Assembly (NCBI GenBank): GCA_902702965.1
Contig: CACRXP010000311.1
Coordinates: 482,597 to 546,596 of the forward strand
Source: Spirometra erinaceieuropaei
Lineage: Eukaryota > Platyhelminthes > Cestoda > Diphyllobothriidea > Diphyllobothriidae
Direction: 5' to 3'
Length of the DNA stretch: 64,000 nt
The notes beneath the pieces are model-generated. The model had not been told where the DNA came from, made no database searches, and saw only the letters and a list, made by a program, of their open reading frames with translations. Positions 23,621 through 36,069 of the stretch are shown in pieces; the first letter of the stretch is position 1; each line of letters begins with the position of its first letter. The position numbers and the translations under genes were made by a program.

Positions 23621-24149
23621 ATGAAATAACGATCTAACTAAGAGAAGCAGACTTACCGAATGAACTACCAATCGTGTCAGTCGACTCACCAGGTAGACAT
23701 GCATGAAATCTCTGCCTGCATGTAATGAAGAAATTATAATAGCATAGATCGCCCATAATAGCATAGGCACAATGACGTTCAAAAATGGTATGTTTATACA
23801 GTTTTCTTTCAAATATCTCACAAAAATTGGTGTCCTGCGAACTGTGACAGTTAGCAAATAGCCTAATTATTGATTATGTGTTCCAGGATGATGATGATTG
23901 TGCGAGGAGTGATCGAAATTGTTTCGTTTTCGGATTAAAAGATGTAGTTTTTACAAATCCAAGGGAGGTGTGACTTGGGTTCACAGTAAGTAAAACAATA
24001 AAAATACAGGGTTTTATAAGATTAAACTTCAAAGGATCGGTCATTGATAAAAAGATAGAAGGATTGTTTGCATACCAAGGGGATTGTTCATCCGCAAAAT
24101 TACTGTATGGATTTTAATGGTAGCGGTCAGCTTATGATGTTTTTTGGTG

Positions 24150-24530
24150 ACGGTATGGAGAAAGATCCCACTTAACTTACGCAGACTGTGGATCACGTCA
24201 TATGGGCTTTTATCTTGGCATTCATTCGCAGGCCTTTGCAGATATTACACTGCCATTAACAATTGCTTGCCATGATTCAAATTATCACTAAAATTCCTTT
24301 ATTTTTTGAAATTTACTTTTTGTCTATTTTGATTGCCACGCTCACTTCCGTTGTCGTACGAAAGCGTACGATGAGTCTTTTATGCAGAATTCCAAACAAT
24401 TTCTGTGTTTTCCTGCATTTCGTCAGCCTACTGTCCAGTGTGCTGTCCAACCCGTAAGACTCCCCTCATCACCAATCACGTGTGACACGATCCACAGTCC
24501 ACCGACAGTTAAGTGGCGTCCCTCTCCATG
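24150..24530. mobile_element. MITE-like element, second copy
   Basis: Same ends as the element in ATE1 intron 4: CGGTATGGAGAAAGATCCCA on the left, and on the minus strand at the right GAGAGGGACGCCACTTAACT, both leading to GACTGTGGATC. The internal match to 14960-15180 includes TGTCCAGTGTGCTGTCC. Confidence 0.8.
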
Positions 24531-25381
24531 CTTAACTCAGTTATGGGCCTGTTCGCGGTTTCTTATGGAGTATTAGCACATGCCTGGCGACATGTTTGTC
24601 AGCGTTATTACTACGTTTTAGGACGCACAGTCACACGGGTTTAAAAATTTGCATTATTAAGGAAGAGTAAAATTATGCTTCTGGTAAAAACATGCTTATT
24701 CATATCCTGCTTCGTTTAAATAAGCGAAAAAAATTATATTTACAAAGACAAAGGTGTTTTTGGTGAATCCTTTCCACTTAAATGGATGCACTCAATCAGA
24801 AAAAGGTCACTAATTTAAAAGTGCGGTGTAGGACAGTTTTTAATGCAGAAACTTTCCGGAATATGAAATAGTGCTGATTTCCATTTAAATTTGCAAGCCT
24901 GTCCGATGATAAAATGGCGCAAACGATGTATTTTGCGTAGAAAGTAATATTTTTGTAAACGCATTCAGCGAACAATACAAATGCCCAAGGCTTGATTGGT
25001 ACCAGAATGATCTTGTAGATTTCTGTCATCACGTTTCATGAGTTACTTTTCCTACTGTATGCTGAAGATTTTGTGCATACTCTGCAAGCCCTATTTTTAA
25101 CCATTTCGGAGTGAATTCGAATTGCGGAAAGATGTTATGGACACATCATCTGCACGCTCTCCGTGCGCGAGCCGTGCGGAGATTGTACTCTGCAGTCTGG
25201 AAACAAATTATCGATGACTTCGGGGCCTTGAGTGAACAGTATACATTCGAAACGTTCTACTCGGTCTAAGTGTAGTTTATTTCCAACCAAAATTGCACTT
25301 TTCTTGCCTATGCCCCATCTTATGAGCAACGAGCGGCCGTCTCATCGACAAGTCATGCACAGTGCGTGACCTAACTGATCA

Positions 25382-27110
25382 AATTTGTCGAAATTTACGA
25401 ATGCTTGCCAATCACTCGCAAACCGACACGATTTCATGAGTCAAATGTCTATGTTAATTAGGTAACAGTTTAAAAGAATTAAAAACACAAAAGAAATATT
25501 AGAGGCAGTGTTTCGTTGTTTATAAATGTCGATTTATTTTGAAATGCTCAATATCCCGAAAACGTTAGAAATGTCTCTTTTTAAGTGAAGTTTGTTTTTA
25601 GATGTATAGAATGTATTCCGATATCAAACACGTAGTAGATATGAAAGTAGACATAAAATCACGTCTAATAACAACGTTTCAGTGAATTTTACATCTAAAT
25701 ATCGCTTTATAAGTAGTGACGGTTGACGGTTTGTCAAGTGCCTACATTCCGAGTGTAGATTCCAAAACAGTTTTCTAGGGTTTTGTGTTACTTTGGCGTC
25801 ATCTGAAGTAAACGAGATGGGGTCCAACAAGAGAAGCTGGATTTTGCTCGATTTTGCGCATGAGGACGTCGTAGGATCAAACGTTTTCATAAAGTAACAA
25901 GCCATGAGGCCGGTCGGTGTCAAACAAATTTAAATAGAACTGACAAGCGTGTGTTTACAGAGAGAACTTATCTCCCGTTAAATTAATTTGTACTTGTCTT
26001 TCGTTTTGGATTACGTTGAGTTTCAGATCGGCTTCGAAATATTGATAAATACTTCATGATTTTCAGTGTTTTCACCCGATCGCCCATAAAGACAGATTTT
26101 GAATCACCTGTCTGTTGAGAACTGTAAGATAATATTGTTCTTGAATACATTTACCGAATTAGTGAGTGTTCAGGCACTCCTTTTCACGAAGATGGTCGTT
26201 TGGGTCACACTCGAAGACTCATTTAAACATCAAGCTTCATTTTCGAAAAACATGACTGTCCACAACGAAAGTTACCAACGAGTATGCCTTGGATCAATAA
26301 GAAAACTTTCCTTAATAAGTTACCTGTTTTAAAAGTGCCTTATTACTGCACTCTGTCGACGTATCTCTGTGTACTTTGCATTTTTGCACAGTGAGGCCAA
26401 TAAAAAATTCGACACTTTGACGGTTTCTTTCATGTTCCTAAGCAGTACTAATATTTTTCTTCCGTTAAGGCAAGAGCATGTCTTTATCTATACATTGAGA
26501 CTAATTTCACTGTTTTTGCTCGCTTTTAGATTCCGTTGTTCGATTTTGAATGCACGGCAGAGCGCCCATACAAATACTGATATTTTGATGAAACTAAAAA
26601 TGTTTTGCGCGTTTTATTTCTGAAAAAAAGTGTGTATAAAAGCCTAAATACAAGTAAAGTAGTATGTCATATGTTTAAAGCTGGAAATGACTATTCTGTG
26701 GTGGTAATCTATGTGACATCAGGTAGAACTTTTCAAACGGCAAAAAAATTTCAGCCCAATCAAACGGAGGAATCTCTGTCTGCGTTATTATTGCACTTTA
26801 GGGCACCAATTCACACAGATCTGCTGATTTGACATTAAGGCATTGATAAAACTTCTTGTTTTCTTAAAATAACCTTTTTCTTAGGAGATTGATAACCATC
26901 GTCAACACAGGACATGAAATAAAATTTATAGTCCGGCTAAATCTGTTTATTAAAACTCTCGGGGTAAATTAATATCCTCTCAATAAAAAAGTCTGCTAGA
27001 TGCGTAATTGGAGTCTAGGACATGTATTAGCATAGGAAATTGCACGAATATATTCCAACGTCTATTTTCGCTAAAATTTACTGATATTTCACTTGATATA
27101 ATTACCCAAA
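25382..27110 (+). repeat. AT-rich long dispersed repeat (family X), copy 2
   Basis: The fullest uninterrupted copy. It shares CAAAAGAAATATTAGAGGCA with copy 3 and TATTAGCATAGGAAATTG with copy 1, and has an empty site where copy 1 carries the PLE fragment. Weak frames only; I see no intact ORF. Confidence 0.8.
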
Positions 27111-27189
27111 CACAATTTCTGAAAAGGAAAAGGACATTTTACTGAAGGATGTGGGTGAGCGAACAAAATGGGCCACGTTAAAGGCGTCC

Positions 27190-28200
27190 AAAAATTCTCT
27201 AATCAATTTCCGTTTTCAGATTTCATGAGATAGGTCACATACTGTTTATCGGGACCCCAGTCAAATGAACCCCTGTTTACGCCCATAGTACTAAACCTTT
27301 GCAGTTTAGATCGTAGCAAATGATCGCCAGAGTGTAGTTGATGTTTCATCTCGATCACATAGAACCCGGGTTTTGAGAGGGTGAAGGTTGTTGTTAGAAG
27401 AAAGATTGATATTGTCTTGGTCCTCAGTTCCGATAGACTTTGTTTAAAGTCAACGATATCATGATCCAACGTTTGTTATTAGTCTGTAGCCTTTTATCTT
27501 CTAGACATACTAGTAGCCTATAGATAAAGAGACACTTCGGAATTCCCCGAAAGCCTCTTAGCCATTGCCATAGTTGCGGACTGTCGATCAGAGCCTCACT
27601 GAAGTGCCAGTCCTTAGAGTGGAGGTTATGGGATATTGTGATGGGCAAGTGAATGGTTTATGGCCGAGGTTACTAACTACGGAGAGCATTTGTGTTGAGT
27701 AAAAGAGCTTGACATCTGAGAACTGGGTGGTATCACAAATCTTGATCCTCCACATCGTCACCAACAAGAAGAAGACACTAATTTACCGTTTAATGATAAA
27801 AGTAGATGCATCTAATGCCTCCTTACAGGCATTGTCAAAAAAGTTATTGCATTGTCATATGTTTACTCCAGTGACAATTTCAAGTCATGTTGACCACCCT
27901 CACGGTCCCGTAGGACCCAGATTTTGGGGTGAAAGTTGTTGCTGGAAGTAATACGGAAGCAGCCTGCATTCTTATTCGCAGTAGACTTCGTTTGAAGTTG
28001 ATAAGGACATGGGCCGACGTTCGCGACCGGACTGAAGCATTTTCCTAAGCCAAAATAGAGCCTGTATACATGTAAGCAGTCTATGGATAAAAAATCGCCT
28101 TTGAATTCACCAACGTCATTTTCAAAGTTAAGAATTGTCAAACAAGGCCTCCTTAAAGCATCATAGCTTTGAATCAAGGTTTTGAACTATCTCACTGACT
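27190..28200 (-). repeat. Dispersed repeat family Y, copy 1
   Basis: Inverted relative to 55070-55890. Shared islands: the stretch around CTAAGGACTGGCACTTCAGT (27599-27618 on minus; 55496 on plus), GGCTAAGAGGCTTTC, GACTTTAAACAAAGTCTATC and GGCGATCATTTG. The part 27940-28200 looks like a second diverged unit. No intact ORF. Confidence 0.75.
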
Positions 28201-28797
28201 TAGTATTTATGGCGGAACAAAACGTTTGAGTGTATATTAAATTCCTTTGACGAGTTTTAGAACGAAGACTAAATGATTGTCGTCTTGATGTGTCACTGGT
28301 AACTCATTGTAATTTTATGTTGCTACCAGTATTTATCAGCCTATTTCAAGACTTGCTTTTTTACGTAGGAAGGGGGAGGAAAAATTCGAATTATTGTACT
28401 TCCGGTTTGGCTGGCGTTCACCTCTGATGTCGCAAAACGAAGTGCGTGTTTCAGATTTTGGTCTGCAGACTGGAGGTAAAAGCGTTTAAAAGAGCGTATC
28501 AACAAGGGTATTTTACTAACAGCTTGAGTTTAGTACTAACAGCATCTGACAAAGTCCATGACTTTGGAAATTACCATGTGCCTACGGGCACCAGGAACCT
28601 AGCACAAACGAAGAACAGCTGTAGCCCGAGAGGGTCCAACAGCCGACAAGATACGATTTCGGCCAGGGAAAGCACATTATCGTGTCCCAAATTTAGCCTT
28701 CACCTTAAATCTAACCCTACTCCCTGGAATTTGGCGTATTACCACTTGTAGCACGCGGGGGTCATTTCCCATGCCAACAAAACGATCACATGAATAG

Positions 28798-29290
28798 GCT
28801 GGACAGTACTGTCGCTATGTTGATGACACCTTTGTAGTCGCCACCACAGAAACCGACATAGCTGCCCTCTTAACTGCAGCCAATCAAGCATGTCTGCCGA
28901 CTAAGTTCACTTGGGAGATTGGAAGAGCCGGTTGGCTTGCTTTCCTAGATGCCATTCTTAACAGGAGTCCTGACGGTAGTGTCCAAGGGAGCGTCTATAG
29001 GAAGAAAATCTGGTCTGAACAATACACATACTTCGGCTGTATCGTGACCCTCTAACAAAACGAAATATAGCACGGTGTTCGGCGCAAAGGGCTAAAAAGG
29101 AATAGTTCTGCAGATAGCATCGGAGGGGGAGCTTGAAAAGTTCTGGACTTGCTTTGAGAAAACGGGTATCCTGACAGGTTTATTGCAAAAGAATATTGCC
29201 GAGCGAATTGAAAAACTCACCACACTGACTGCCAAAAAGAACAACTCTGTTTCTCAAGATTCCTTTTCTAGGGAACGCTGTAAGTAAACT
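28798..29290 (+). pseudogene. Penelope-type reverse transcriptase remnant
   Basis: The frame from 28798 reads YCRYVDDTFVVATTETD (YVDD catalytic box at 28816-28827), then PTKFTWEIGRAGWLAFLDAI, GSVQGSVYRKKIWSEQYTYF and a TAA at 29053. YVDDTF followed by KFT-E and FLD and then VYRK-T is the palm/thumb pattern of Penelope RTs. Past the stop, similarity continues in broken frames (CRANGKTHHTDCQKE) to about 29290. Inactive. Confidence 0.87.
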
Positions 29291-29352
29291 CCCACCAGCG
29301 AACCTTTGAATACTATCCTCTATCAACCTTATTTTACGAAGAGAATGTAGTG

Positions 29353-29570
29353 ATGGGTCGCCAACTCAGATCACATCAATGTCCATCTACTCCTTCACTT
29401 GCTCCTGTGCAGCCCGTTATATTGGTCGCACGAGTCGGCGCCAATCCAAATAAACCGGGGGAACAACTCCCGGCATGGCTGGAAAAACGCCCAACTGGAG
29501 CGTCATTCTGGCACATGTTGTTGATTTCGAGCTTCGTGTGGCGAAGCTATGCGTGTGATTTGTAAGGCTC
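29353..29570 (+). pseudogene. GIY-YIG endonuclease remnant of PLE type c
   Basis: Reads SIYSFTCSCAARYIGRTSRR and then a stop; further on, NWSVILAHVVDFELRVAKL resembles the region after the catalytic core (normally HL-DTGH). The two cysteines before RYIG are typical of PLE endonucleases. At least two stops interrupt it. Confidence 0.75.
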
Positions 29571-29814
29571 CATCGCGTAACCCTGGGCAGCTGAGCCTGC
29601 TCATGTGACCAACACCAGAAGCGGCCGCCATCAGCTCACGAAAACTGATCTTTCAGGCTTAGCATTTACCATGGTCAAAAGTCGACTAACTGCACGCACT
29701 TCTCCGCGAACTTCCGCTTTCAACCCATCTCTGGCATTGACTGTTATAACCCCCACGCCCCTTTCTAAAGACAAACATTAATCGATTCCTCTAATCGTTG
29801 ATATGCTTTTACTT

Positions 29815-30790
29815 CAGATTGGCAAAGTTGAGATATCCGGGTTGATTAAATGAAGACGAAGACAGACTCTCCGGAAGAGGTTTATTTAAGTGCTGATGTT
29901 TCGAAGAGCTGGGTCGGCTCTTCATTGTCAAAGCCTACAATGCACTTAATCGATCAGAAATTTAATTTTAAGTGGCAGTCGTGTTGGCCGGCCTCATGCT
30001 GATCGATTTTTCCCTCCTCTCGCTGCCTCGGCCTCTCGGTAGATGGTTGACGGGCGTTTTACCTGTGTGCTATGTGAGTCATCACTCCGTCGAGGGGAAC
30101 TGATTGGACTTTAGTCGGGCGGTTGGTCTGGCGGTTCTTCTTCTTCCTCACCGAGTAGACTCAGCGTCGGGCTATCTCCGTGCGGCCTTCTTAAGTCCGG
30201 TGGGGTTGTTTGGTCCTGAGCTTTACGATTGTGATGACGTAGGACTTTGTAAGCTGCAGGAAGGTCCAGAAGCCTGTTGATAGAGTGGGCATCGGAGAAC
30301 CACGCCTCGAGAGTTAGCCGTTCTGCTTTTGTGTTGCCTCCGCCTAAGATGGTAGCCCTCTGGAGGTCAAAAGTATGCCCCGTTTCTCCAATGTGTGTTG
30401 CTAGTTGAGAGTTAGGGTCTAACCTCCGAGTGGCCGCTTTGTGTTCCTGTAGGCGAGTTTGCAACTTCCGCCCGGTTTCGCCCACATAGTTGCAGTCGCC
30501 CTCATTGCAATTTATTTTGTAGATGACTGCTGATGTTTCAGCGGGTGGTAATGGGTCTTTAGGCTGCATTAGGCGACGTTGAATTGTTGCTAGTGGTCGA
30601 TGAGCTATGCCTTCTCTGGTGGGATGTAACAGTCGCGAGACCGCTTCAGAGACCCCTTTAATGTAAGGAATGGCCCTCCAGACTTCGGGTTGCTGCTCAT
30701 TTGGCCGTTGTCTGGGCGCCCAACGTCTGCTTCTCTCAAGGAAATGCCTGGGATAATCATTGGCTGCAAATAGGTTCACAAGGTACAATC
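29815..30790 (-). mobile_element. Penelope-like element, 3' part (type b)
   Basis: Endonuclease ORF plus about 300 bases of 3' sequence. The last 477 bases (29815-30291) are nearly identical to 20444-20920. Near its 3' end it has a 7-bp hairpin followed by a GAAA box, discussed among the findings. The RT is absent, so it is 5'-truncated near 30790. Confidence 0.85.
30111..30788 (-). CDS. Penelope-like element GIY-YIG endonuclease, open fragment
   Basis: Uninterrupted 225-residue frame: NDYPRHFLERSRRW, WRAIPYIKGVSEAVSRLL, the core AVIYKINCNEGDCNYVGETG, RKLQTRLQEHKAATRR, SQLATHIGETGHTFDLQRA, and LTLEAWFSDAHSINR. These are the GIY (here VIY), YIG (YVG), arginine, and later glutamate and asparagine positions of a PLE endonuclease. 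The C-terminus is an unusual acidic and proline tail (GEEEEEPPDQPPD). It is about half identical in layout to the frame at 21407-22060 but clearly another lineage. Confidence 0.87.
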   Translation of the reverse strand: MYLVNLFAANDYPRHFLERSRRWAPRQRPNEQQPEVWRAIPYIKGVSEAVSRLLHPTREGIAHRPLATIQRRLMQPKDPLPPAETSAVIYKINCNEGDCNYVGETGRKLQTRLQEHKAATRRLDPNSQLATHIGETGHTFDLQRATILGGGNTKAERLTLEAWFSDAHSINRLLDLPAAYKVLRHHNRKAQDQTTPPDLRRPHGDSPTLSLLGEEEEEPPDQPPD

Positions 30791-30799
30791 GTTCGGCCC

Positions 30800-32625
30800 T
30801 TTTATCTTCTGGTGTGCTGCAGTGTGTTCACACATAAATGTACTGGCCTGATGATAATTTACCGAAAACAAACGTATGCTCGCCAACTGGTTTTCTGAAA
30901 TGCTAATTTGATGAAAGATTTATACGGCCTTCACTTCGATTTTAAAACAGACAACAGAAGGATAAGGACTAACGGTAACTAGCGAGCTTTTCTTCGGACC
31001 CGAATTTAGCTCACTCACAAGCGGATGAGGTCAGAGACAGTGATACACCAGTTAGGAGACCCTTTGGGGCCTTCACCAAGGACGCACACGCATCCCATAT
31101 TACTGGTCTTCTATGAGACTATCTCTCTTGCCAACGATATCATCTGTGGCCCCGAGGTTGCCGTTTGACCGTGTAATTTAATCGTGCAACTAAATGAAGT
31201 AAAGCCTGTTTCTCGACTTTGAACCTCGAGGATGCTAGTGTGATACGTGAACCGTGCTTTAAGTTCATGCACGTGCGAACAGGTGTCGCGCACCTTCCTC
31301 CCCCCCCCATCAAAGATCAGGTGCAGCTCATTTACTATCACAATAGGGTCTTCTACTAAACTATAAGCCCACTGATCTTTGCAAAGATCTAAAACATGGC
31401 CTCCAAGAACCGCGTCAAGTGGTTGAGCCGTGTACTCTATGACTTTGCCGCCCTGATGAAGTCATATCATGCGTACTTACAGGCTGTTGTATCGAGCAGC
31501 TAGCAGGGTTTAATTTTCGAGGAGGGATGCTCAGGATGTATCGCACAGCTGTGGTGTGGAAGCCTACGTTTTACTAGACAGACATCTCAAATTCAAACGC
31601 TTCCACATCTACGATGAATCTGCCGCTCTCAAACAAGCGGCGCCGTGCTTGTTAGCCACTGACAAAAAGGTGATGCTGATTGGAAAGTCAGGTTCACTCG
31701 CCTCTTGTCTGGATACTGTCTAGCCATTGAGACAGGATAGGTGAAGGAGCAGGGAGAGGGCGCGATAAACGCTGATCAGGTCCGAAATCCCCTTAAACCG
31801 GTTCACGCGCAATTCATTGGTGTTTTATCCACTCCTTCGCTTGCAACGGTCGAATAGTCGTGTCCCTTTCTTCTTTTGAACCCAGAAGGCTAACTGAGGA
31901 GTCGGTAGTGAGTTGGACCGACCTATAAGAACCCACCAGGTCGTCTACAACGCAGGCGATTTTAGGTCTCATCAGCGGGCATTTCCCTCGTTTTTCCCCG
32001 CTTTCTGCTAACCAAACGTCGATCGGGCAATTTTTTGATTCATGCAGTCTTTCTCCTTCTACTTCCTGTTGCTCTCCTGCGTTTTCCAGGTTCGGTAAAA
32101 TCCCCATTCTTAAACGCGTGAAGATTGGCGGGCACGGTGGGCCTCAAGGTACTGTCGCACGAGTTTCTGTGCTATTAATTTTCAAGTAATCGACAAGGCT
32201 GATGCGCGACTCGAATGTGCGGTAGCAGTGTTGGTTGGATAGGTTGGGGGCCTATGAGCCGGCTGTTGTGCGGATGCTGCTAGTGTTCGCCGCGCTAGTT
32301 GAGGGAAAATTGGCGGCAAACCGATTCAGACATTAGTTGACGGCTCGAGTTGGCTGAGTTGCGGTAGGTTTGCGGATATCCTTGCCGCATTTGTGCGTGA
32401 TTTACAGACAAAGAAAAGGGAAAAAGGTGTGAGGTCGACTCTGAAGACAGCGCATATTCCTTCCTTTACACAATCTGACGCGCATTTAACTTATCATGGG
32501 ACGGCTTGAGAAGCTGCCAACTGACAGGACAGCTCGGTTCTTCTGCCACGGCGGAGAGCCAGTCCAGTAAGGTTCCTTCTTAATGTGGCCTCTGTGACGA
32601 TTCTACTGTGTTGGGTCCATTCCGC
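30800..32625. other. No gene seen
   Basis: Short frames only, including 31814-32107 on minus, without a recognised domain. Confidence 0.5.
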
Positions 32626-32629
32626 CCCT

Positions 32630-32900
32630 TCCTATGAAGCGGGCACGGTGATTTGCGCGTGAATCAGTTTATGGTGAGTTCAGACTTGCGCTGCATCTAC
32701 CGCATTCTCCCCTCCTCCTCCTCCTCCTCCTCCTCCTCCCCTACCTGAGCCCCCCATCGGAGTCAGTACAGAGTCAAGAAGACCGGAGGCTGGGAGGGCA
32801 CAGGTGGATGTGCGCCCGAGCCCGCGCCGTGGCTCTTTACACGTCCTGGTCCACCCAACAAATGAACAGGATTTTAACCAACAACTGCAACACCGCGAGG
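32630..32900 (-). repeat. Family S3, copy 4, with CTC microsatellite
   Basis: Minus-strand copy; a (CTC/TCC)n tract at about 32709-32741 lies where other copies have GGAGGAGAGGG. Confidence 0.6.
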
Positions 32901-33599
32901 GGTCGGAAGGATGAAGGTGACTGTGCAGCCATGATCACGACTTGAATATCCAGTGGCCTAGAAGGAGTCCTGCGTTGGACAAATAAATCCAAAATTCTTC
33001 TGTCCCAACACACTCCTCATTCTAGACGAAATAACGACCCAGTCCCCTCGCAGTCATACAAAAATTATTACGCTAGGCACAGTCGGTTGTCGCACACTGC
33101 CCTCAGATTAGCTCATCCAACCGCCATTCCGCCCACCTCTCACCTCAGGCCTGAAGTATTTGCCGTATTTTTGTGATCCGCACATGGCGCTGCAGACTGT
33201 ACGGTAATGAACAGAGACCTATTGTCGCTGTAGTGACAACTCCGGTCTTGATCAAATTGTTCAAACGCTCTGAATACAAGCAGCAAAGTTTGACATTGTT
33301 TGGAGAATTTACCATTTTAGTGACTTGTATATCTGGACTGAAGAAAAAGAAAAATTGAACAGAAGACCGTCGGAGGATTTTTTCAGCAGCCTTGTTTGAG
33401 TGACTCTCTGACTAGCATTAAAATAAACGCTCCAATCTGCCCTATTAAACTAGAAATATGATTACGCCCTGAAAATGTTGGGCTGAACTCTGCATAGCTC
33501 TGCACCTGTGGTCCAGGTTTCAGGGTCTGTGGCCTGCCAGGGATATGACTGGCTTCCTGGGAGCTGTCGCTTGTCCCCTAAAACGGGCCAGGCGGTAGA

Positions 33600-33870
33600 G
33601 GCGCACTGGGCCAACACGGAGGCTATATCGGAGTCTGGTAGACGTTATCGTCGTGCCAGCCGCCTCCGCTCTCTCCTGCCTCTGGTCATCTTCACTCTGT
33701 CATGGCATCGACCTCAGGTGGAGGAGGACAGAGCGAGCTAGATGCTGCGCAAGTCTACTTCCATTATAACCTTATTCCTGCTCAAGTCTCCGTCCCTGCT
33801 CCCAACCTGTTGTGGAGCACACGGTGAACATCATCGTCAACGACTGTCAAAATGTCGAGCAAGGTGGGCA
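33600..33870 (+). repeat. Family S3, copy 5
   Basis: GGTGGAGGAGGACAGAGCGA, CAAGTCTCCGTCCCTGCTCC and GTGGAGCACACGGTGAACATC match copy 1 closely. Confidence 0.7.
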
Positions 33871-34859
33871 GAGTAACTGCCTGCAGCGACTACTGACACG
33901 CATATTGCATCATTCACCATCCTGACAACACGGATGCTAACTAAAAGTCCGAACGCATGTCTCACTGATTTTCTGACGTTGTTCAGCGCAACATCTGCGA
34001 GAGGTATGACTTATCGCTGAGTCCTCCCTCTGTCTCCCATGCGCTCCAGTTTTGGGAATCCCGAACTTTTTGATCTCCGTGAAATGTAATGCGTTAACTT
34101 GGAACGAATACTTCTTAGGAAAAGGCTCTTTAGAGTCGGTACGCAGTCCATCAGCAAAGGCGGGGTAGCCACGTAATATGTCCCAGGAGTCAGCCATTCA
34201 GAAAACTAACGAAAGACTGACCGTAGGGACACTTGGTGTCATTGTGGATCATCAGAGAATTTGTTTCTATTTTTAGAATCAGCATGGTAGAAAATGGGTG
34301 AGTTACGGCCAATGACTGGCGAAATTATGTCCCGTGGCAGGCCAGTTACGCCGTTTCCCTTCAAGCCCCTCGAGCTGCCCCTATCGGCAGCGAGCGGTAA
34401 GTGACATAAGTCATGGAACGTGAGGACGACGTTCATTTCGGAGCGATTCGAACCCTGAGAGTTTTACTGTCTTGTTTATTCGGTTCCGGCAATAGTCCCT
34501 TTGTGGTGAAGTACATATTTCTGTACAATTTATCGAAGAGAAAGTTAAAAAATTTAGACGGAAATCAAAACTATCTTAGATTCAGATAACATCTTGTGTT
34601 ACTAGCCGTCATCAACTAAACCTGGGCACCAGCGCCTGGTTTTTTACTAAAGAAAACTTATATAAACGGGAAAGGTCTTCGCTCGCACGAAAATCGATTT
34701 CGCGGTCTGAAGAATGAGAATAAGCATGTTGATTTCTAAAAACAGGAACTTCTCCCTCCTGGGAAATTCAGATTTGTTAACCTGGGTGATTCTCTAACTA
34801 AAAAGATGAAACAGTGCCTACGGACAAGCTTTTATTCATCCATTTTCGACTGCATTGAT

Positions 34860-36065
34860 ATTTCATGTTGGATGGATCTACAAATGTGAACAAGACCGTC
34901 TTCTGCATAAAATTACGCTCGAGAACTCACTGTCTAAGTAGATTGTTTCAAGAACTATTTTATTTTGAAGGTTCTGATAGACACAACCTAAAGAACCTGT
35001 CTTTTTGGGCAGCTACTTTGAAAACAGTTAAGGCCACAAGACCTTCATTGATCCTGAAACGCAGAATCAAGGAAACAGAGAAACATTTGTCCGATACCTT
35101 TGGTGATGAGATATAGGAAAAGAAAATAAACTGAGCCGCAAGAGATACTCTTAGGAAACCACGTTTTGCATCGCAGGCCACAACACAGCTGCACAGCTTG
35201 GAGAAGGCAGGGACTGCGACCGATAAAGGTTTGACTACGTCCATCTTCGTGAAAAGGAGCGCCCGAACACTCACTTGTTCGGTAAATGCCATCAAAGAAT
35301 AATCTTATTTTAAAGTTCTCAACAGACAAGTACTTCAGAATCTGTCTTTTTGGGCGATTGGGTGAAAACACTGGAAATCATGAATTATTCAGCAACACAT
35401 CGAGGCCGATCTGAAACCTAACGCAATCCAAAATGAACGAGAAGAGTAAATTAATGTAACGGAAGAAAAGTTCTCTCTATAAACATAAAATGATAAGTTT
35501 ACGATCACGCCCATCAGTTCTATTTGGATTTATTAGGCACCGACCGGCCTCATGGCATGTCACCTTATAAAAAACCTTTGTTTCTACGACATCACCATCG
35601 GTAAAATCAAGTATCTCTTGTTGAACCCCATCTCATTTACTTTAAAAAAATAAAAAAACAGGAATCAATGGAAAAGTGTTTTGGAATCTGCATTTAGAAT
35701 GTAGGCAGTTGACAATCCATCATATATGAAATCACACTATTTATAATAAGATATTTAGACGTAAACTTCACTGAAGCATTGTTATTAAGCAAAATTATAT
35801 GTCTGCTCTCATATTTGCGAAGTTTTTGGTATGAGGATACAGTCTATACACCTAACGATGAACTTTACTTATTTAGAGCCTTTTCTGACGTTTTCGGGAC
35901 ATTGCGCTTTTCAAAATAAATAGCATTTCTAAACTACGCAACACTACCTCTAATATTTCTTTTGTATTTTCAATTCTTTTAAACATGTACTTAATAAACA
36001 TAGAAATCGGACTCATGAAAGGGTGTCAGTTTGTAAGTGATTGTAATCATTCGCAAATTTCGACG
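34860..36065 (-). repeat. AT-rich long dispersed repeat (family X), copy 3
   Basis: Reverse-orientation copy. Matches copy 2 from the CGAAATTT end (36062) inward through AGAAATATTAGAGG, the TTTTGGAATCT stretch at 35680 and TTTTCACGAAGATGG at 35241. The part 34900-35030 looks like a second, diverged copy of 35280-35360, so there is a local duplication. Confidence 0.75.
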
Positions 36066-36069
36066 CATT

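Larger units (their letters stand above)
28798..29620 (+). mobile_element. Penelope-like element fragment with RT and endonuclease (type c)
   Basis: Degenerate PLE on the plus strand that keeps both the catalytic part of the RT and, about 500 bases further on, a GIY-YIG core. The two parts are described separately. It lies immediately before another PLE in the opposite orientation (29815-30790). Confidence 0.82.
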
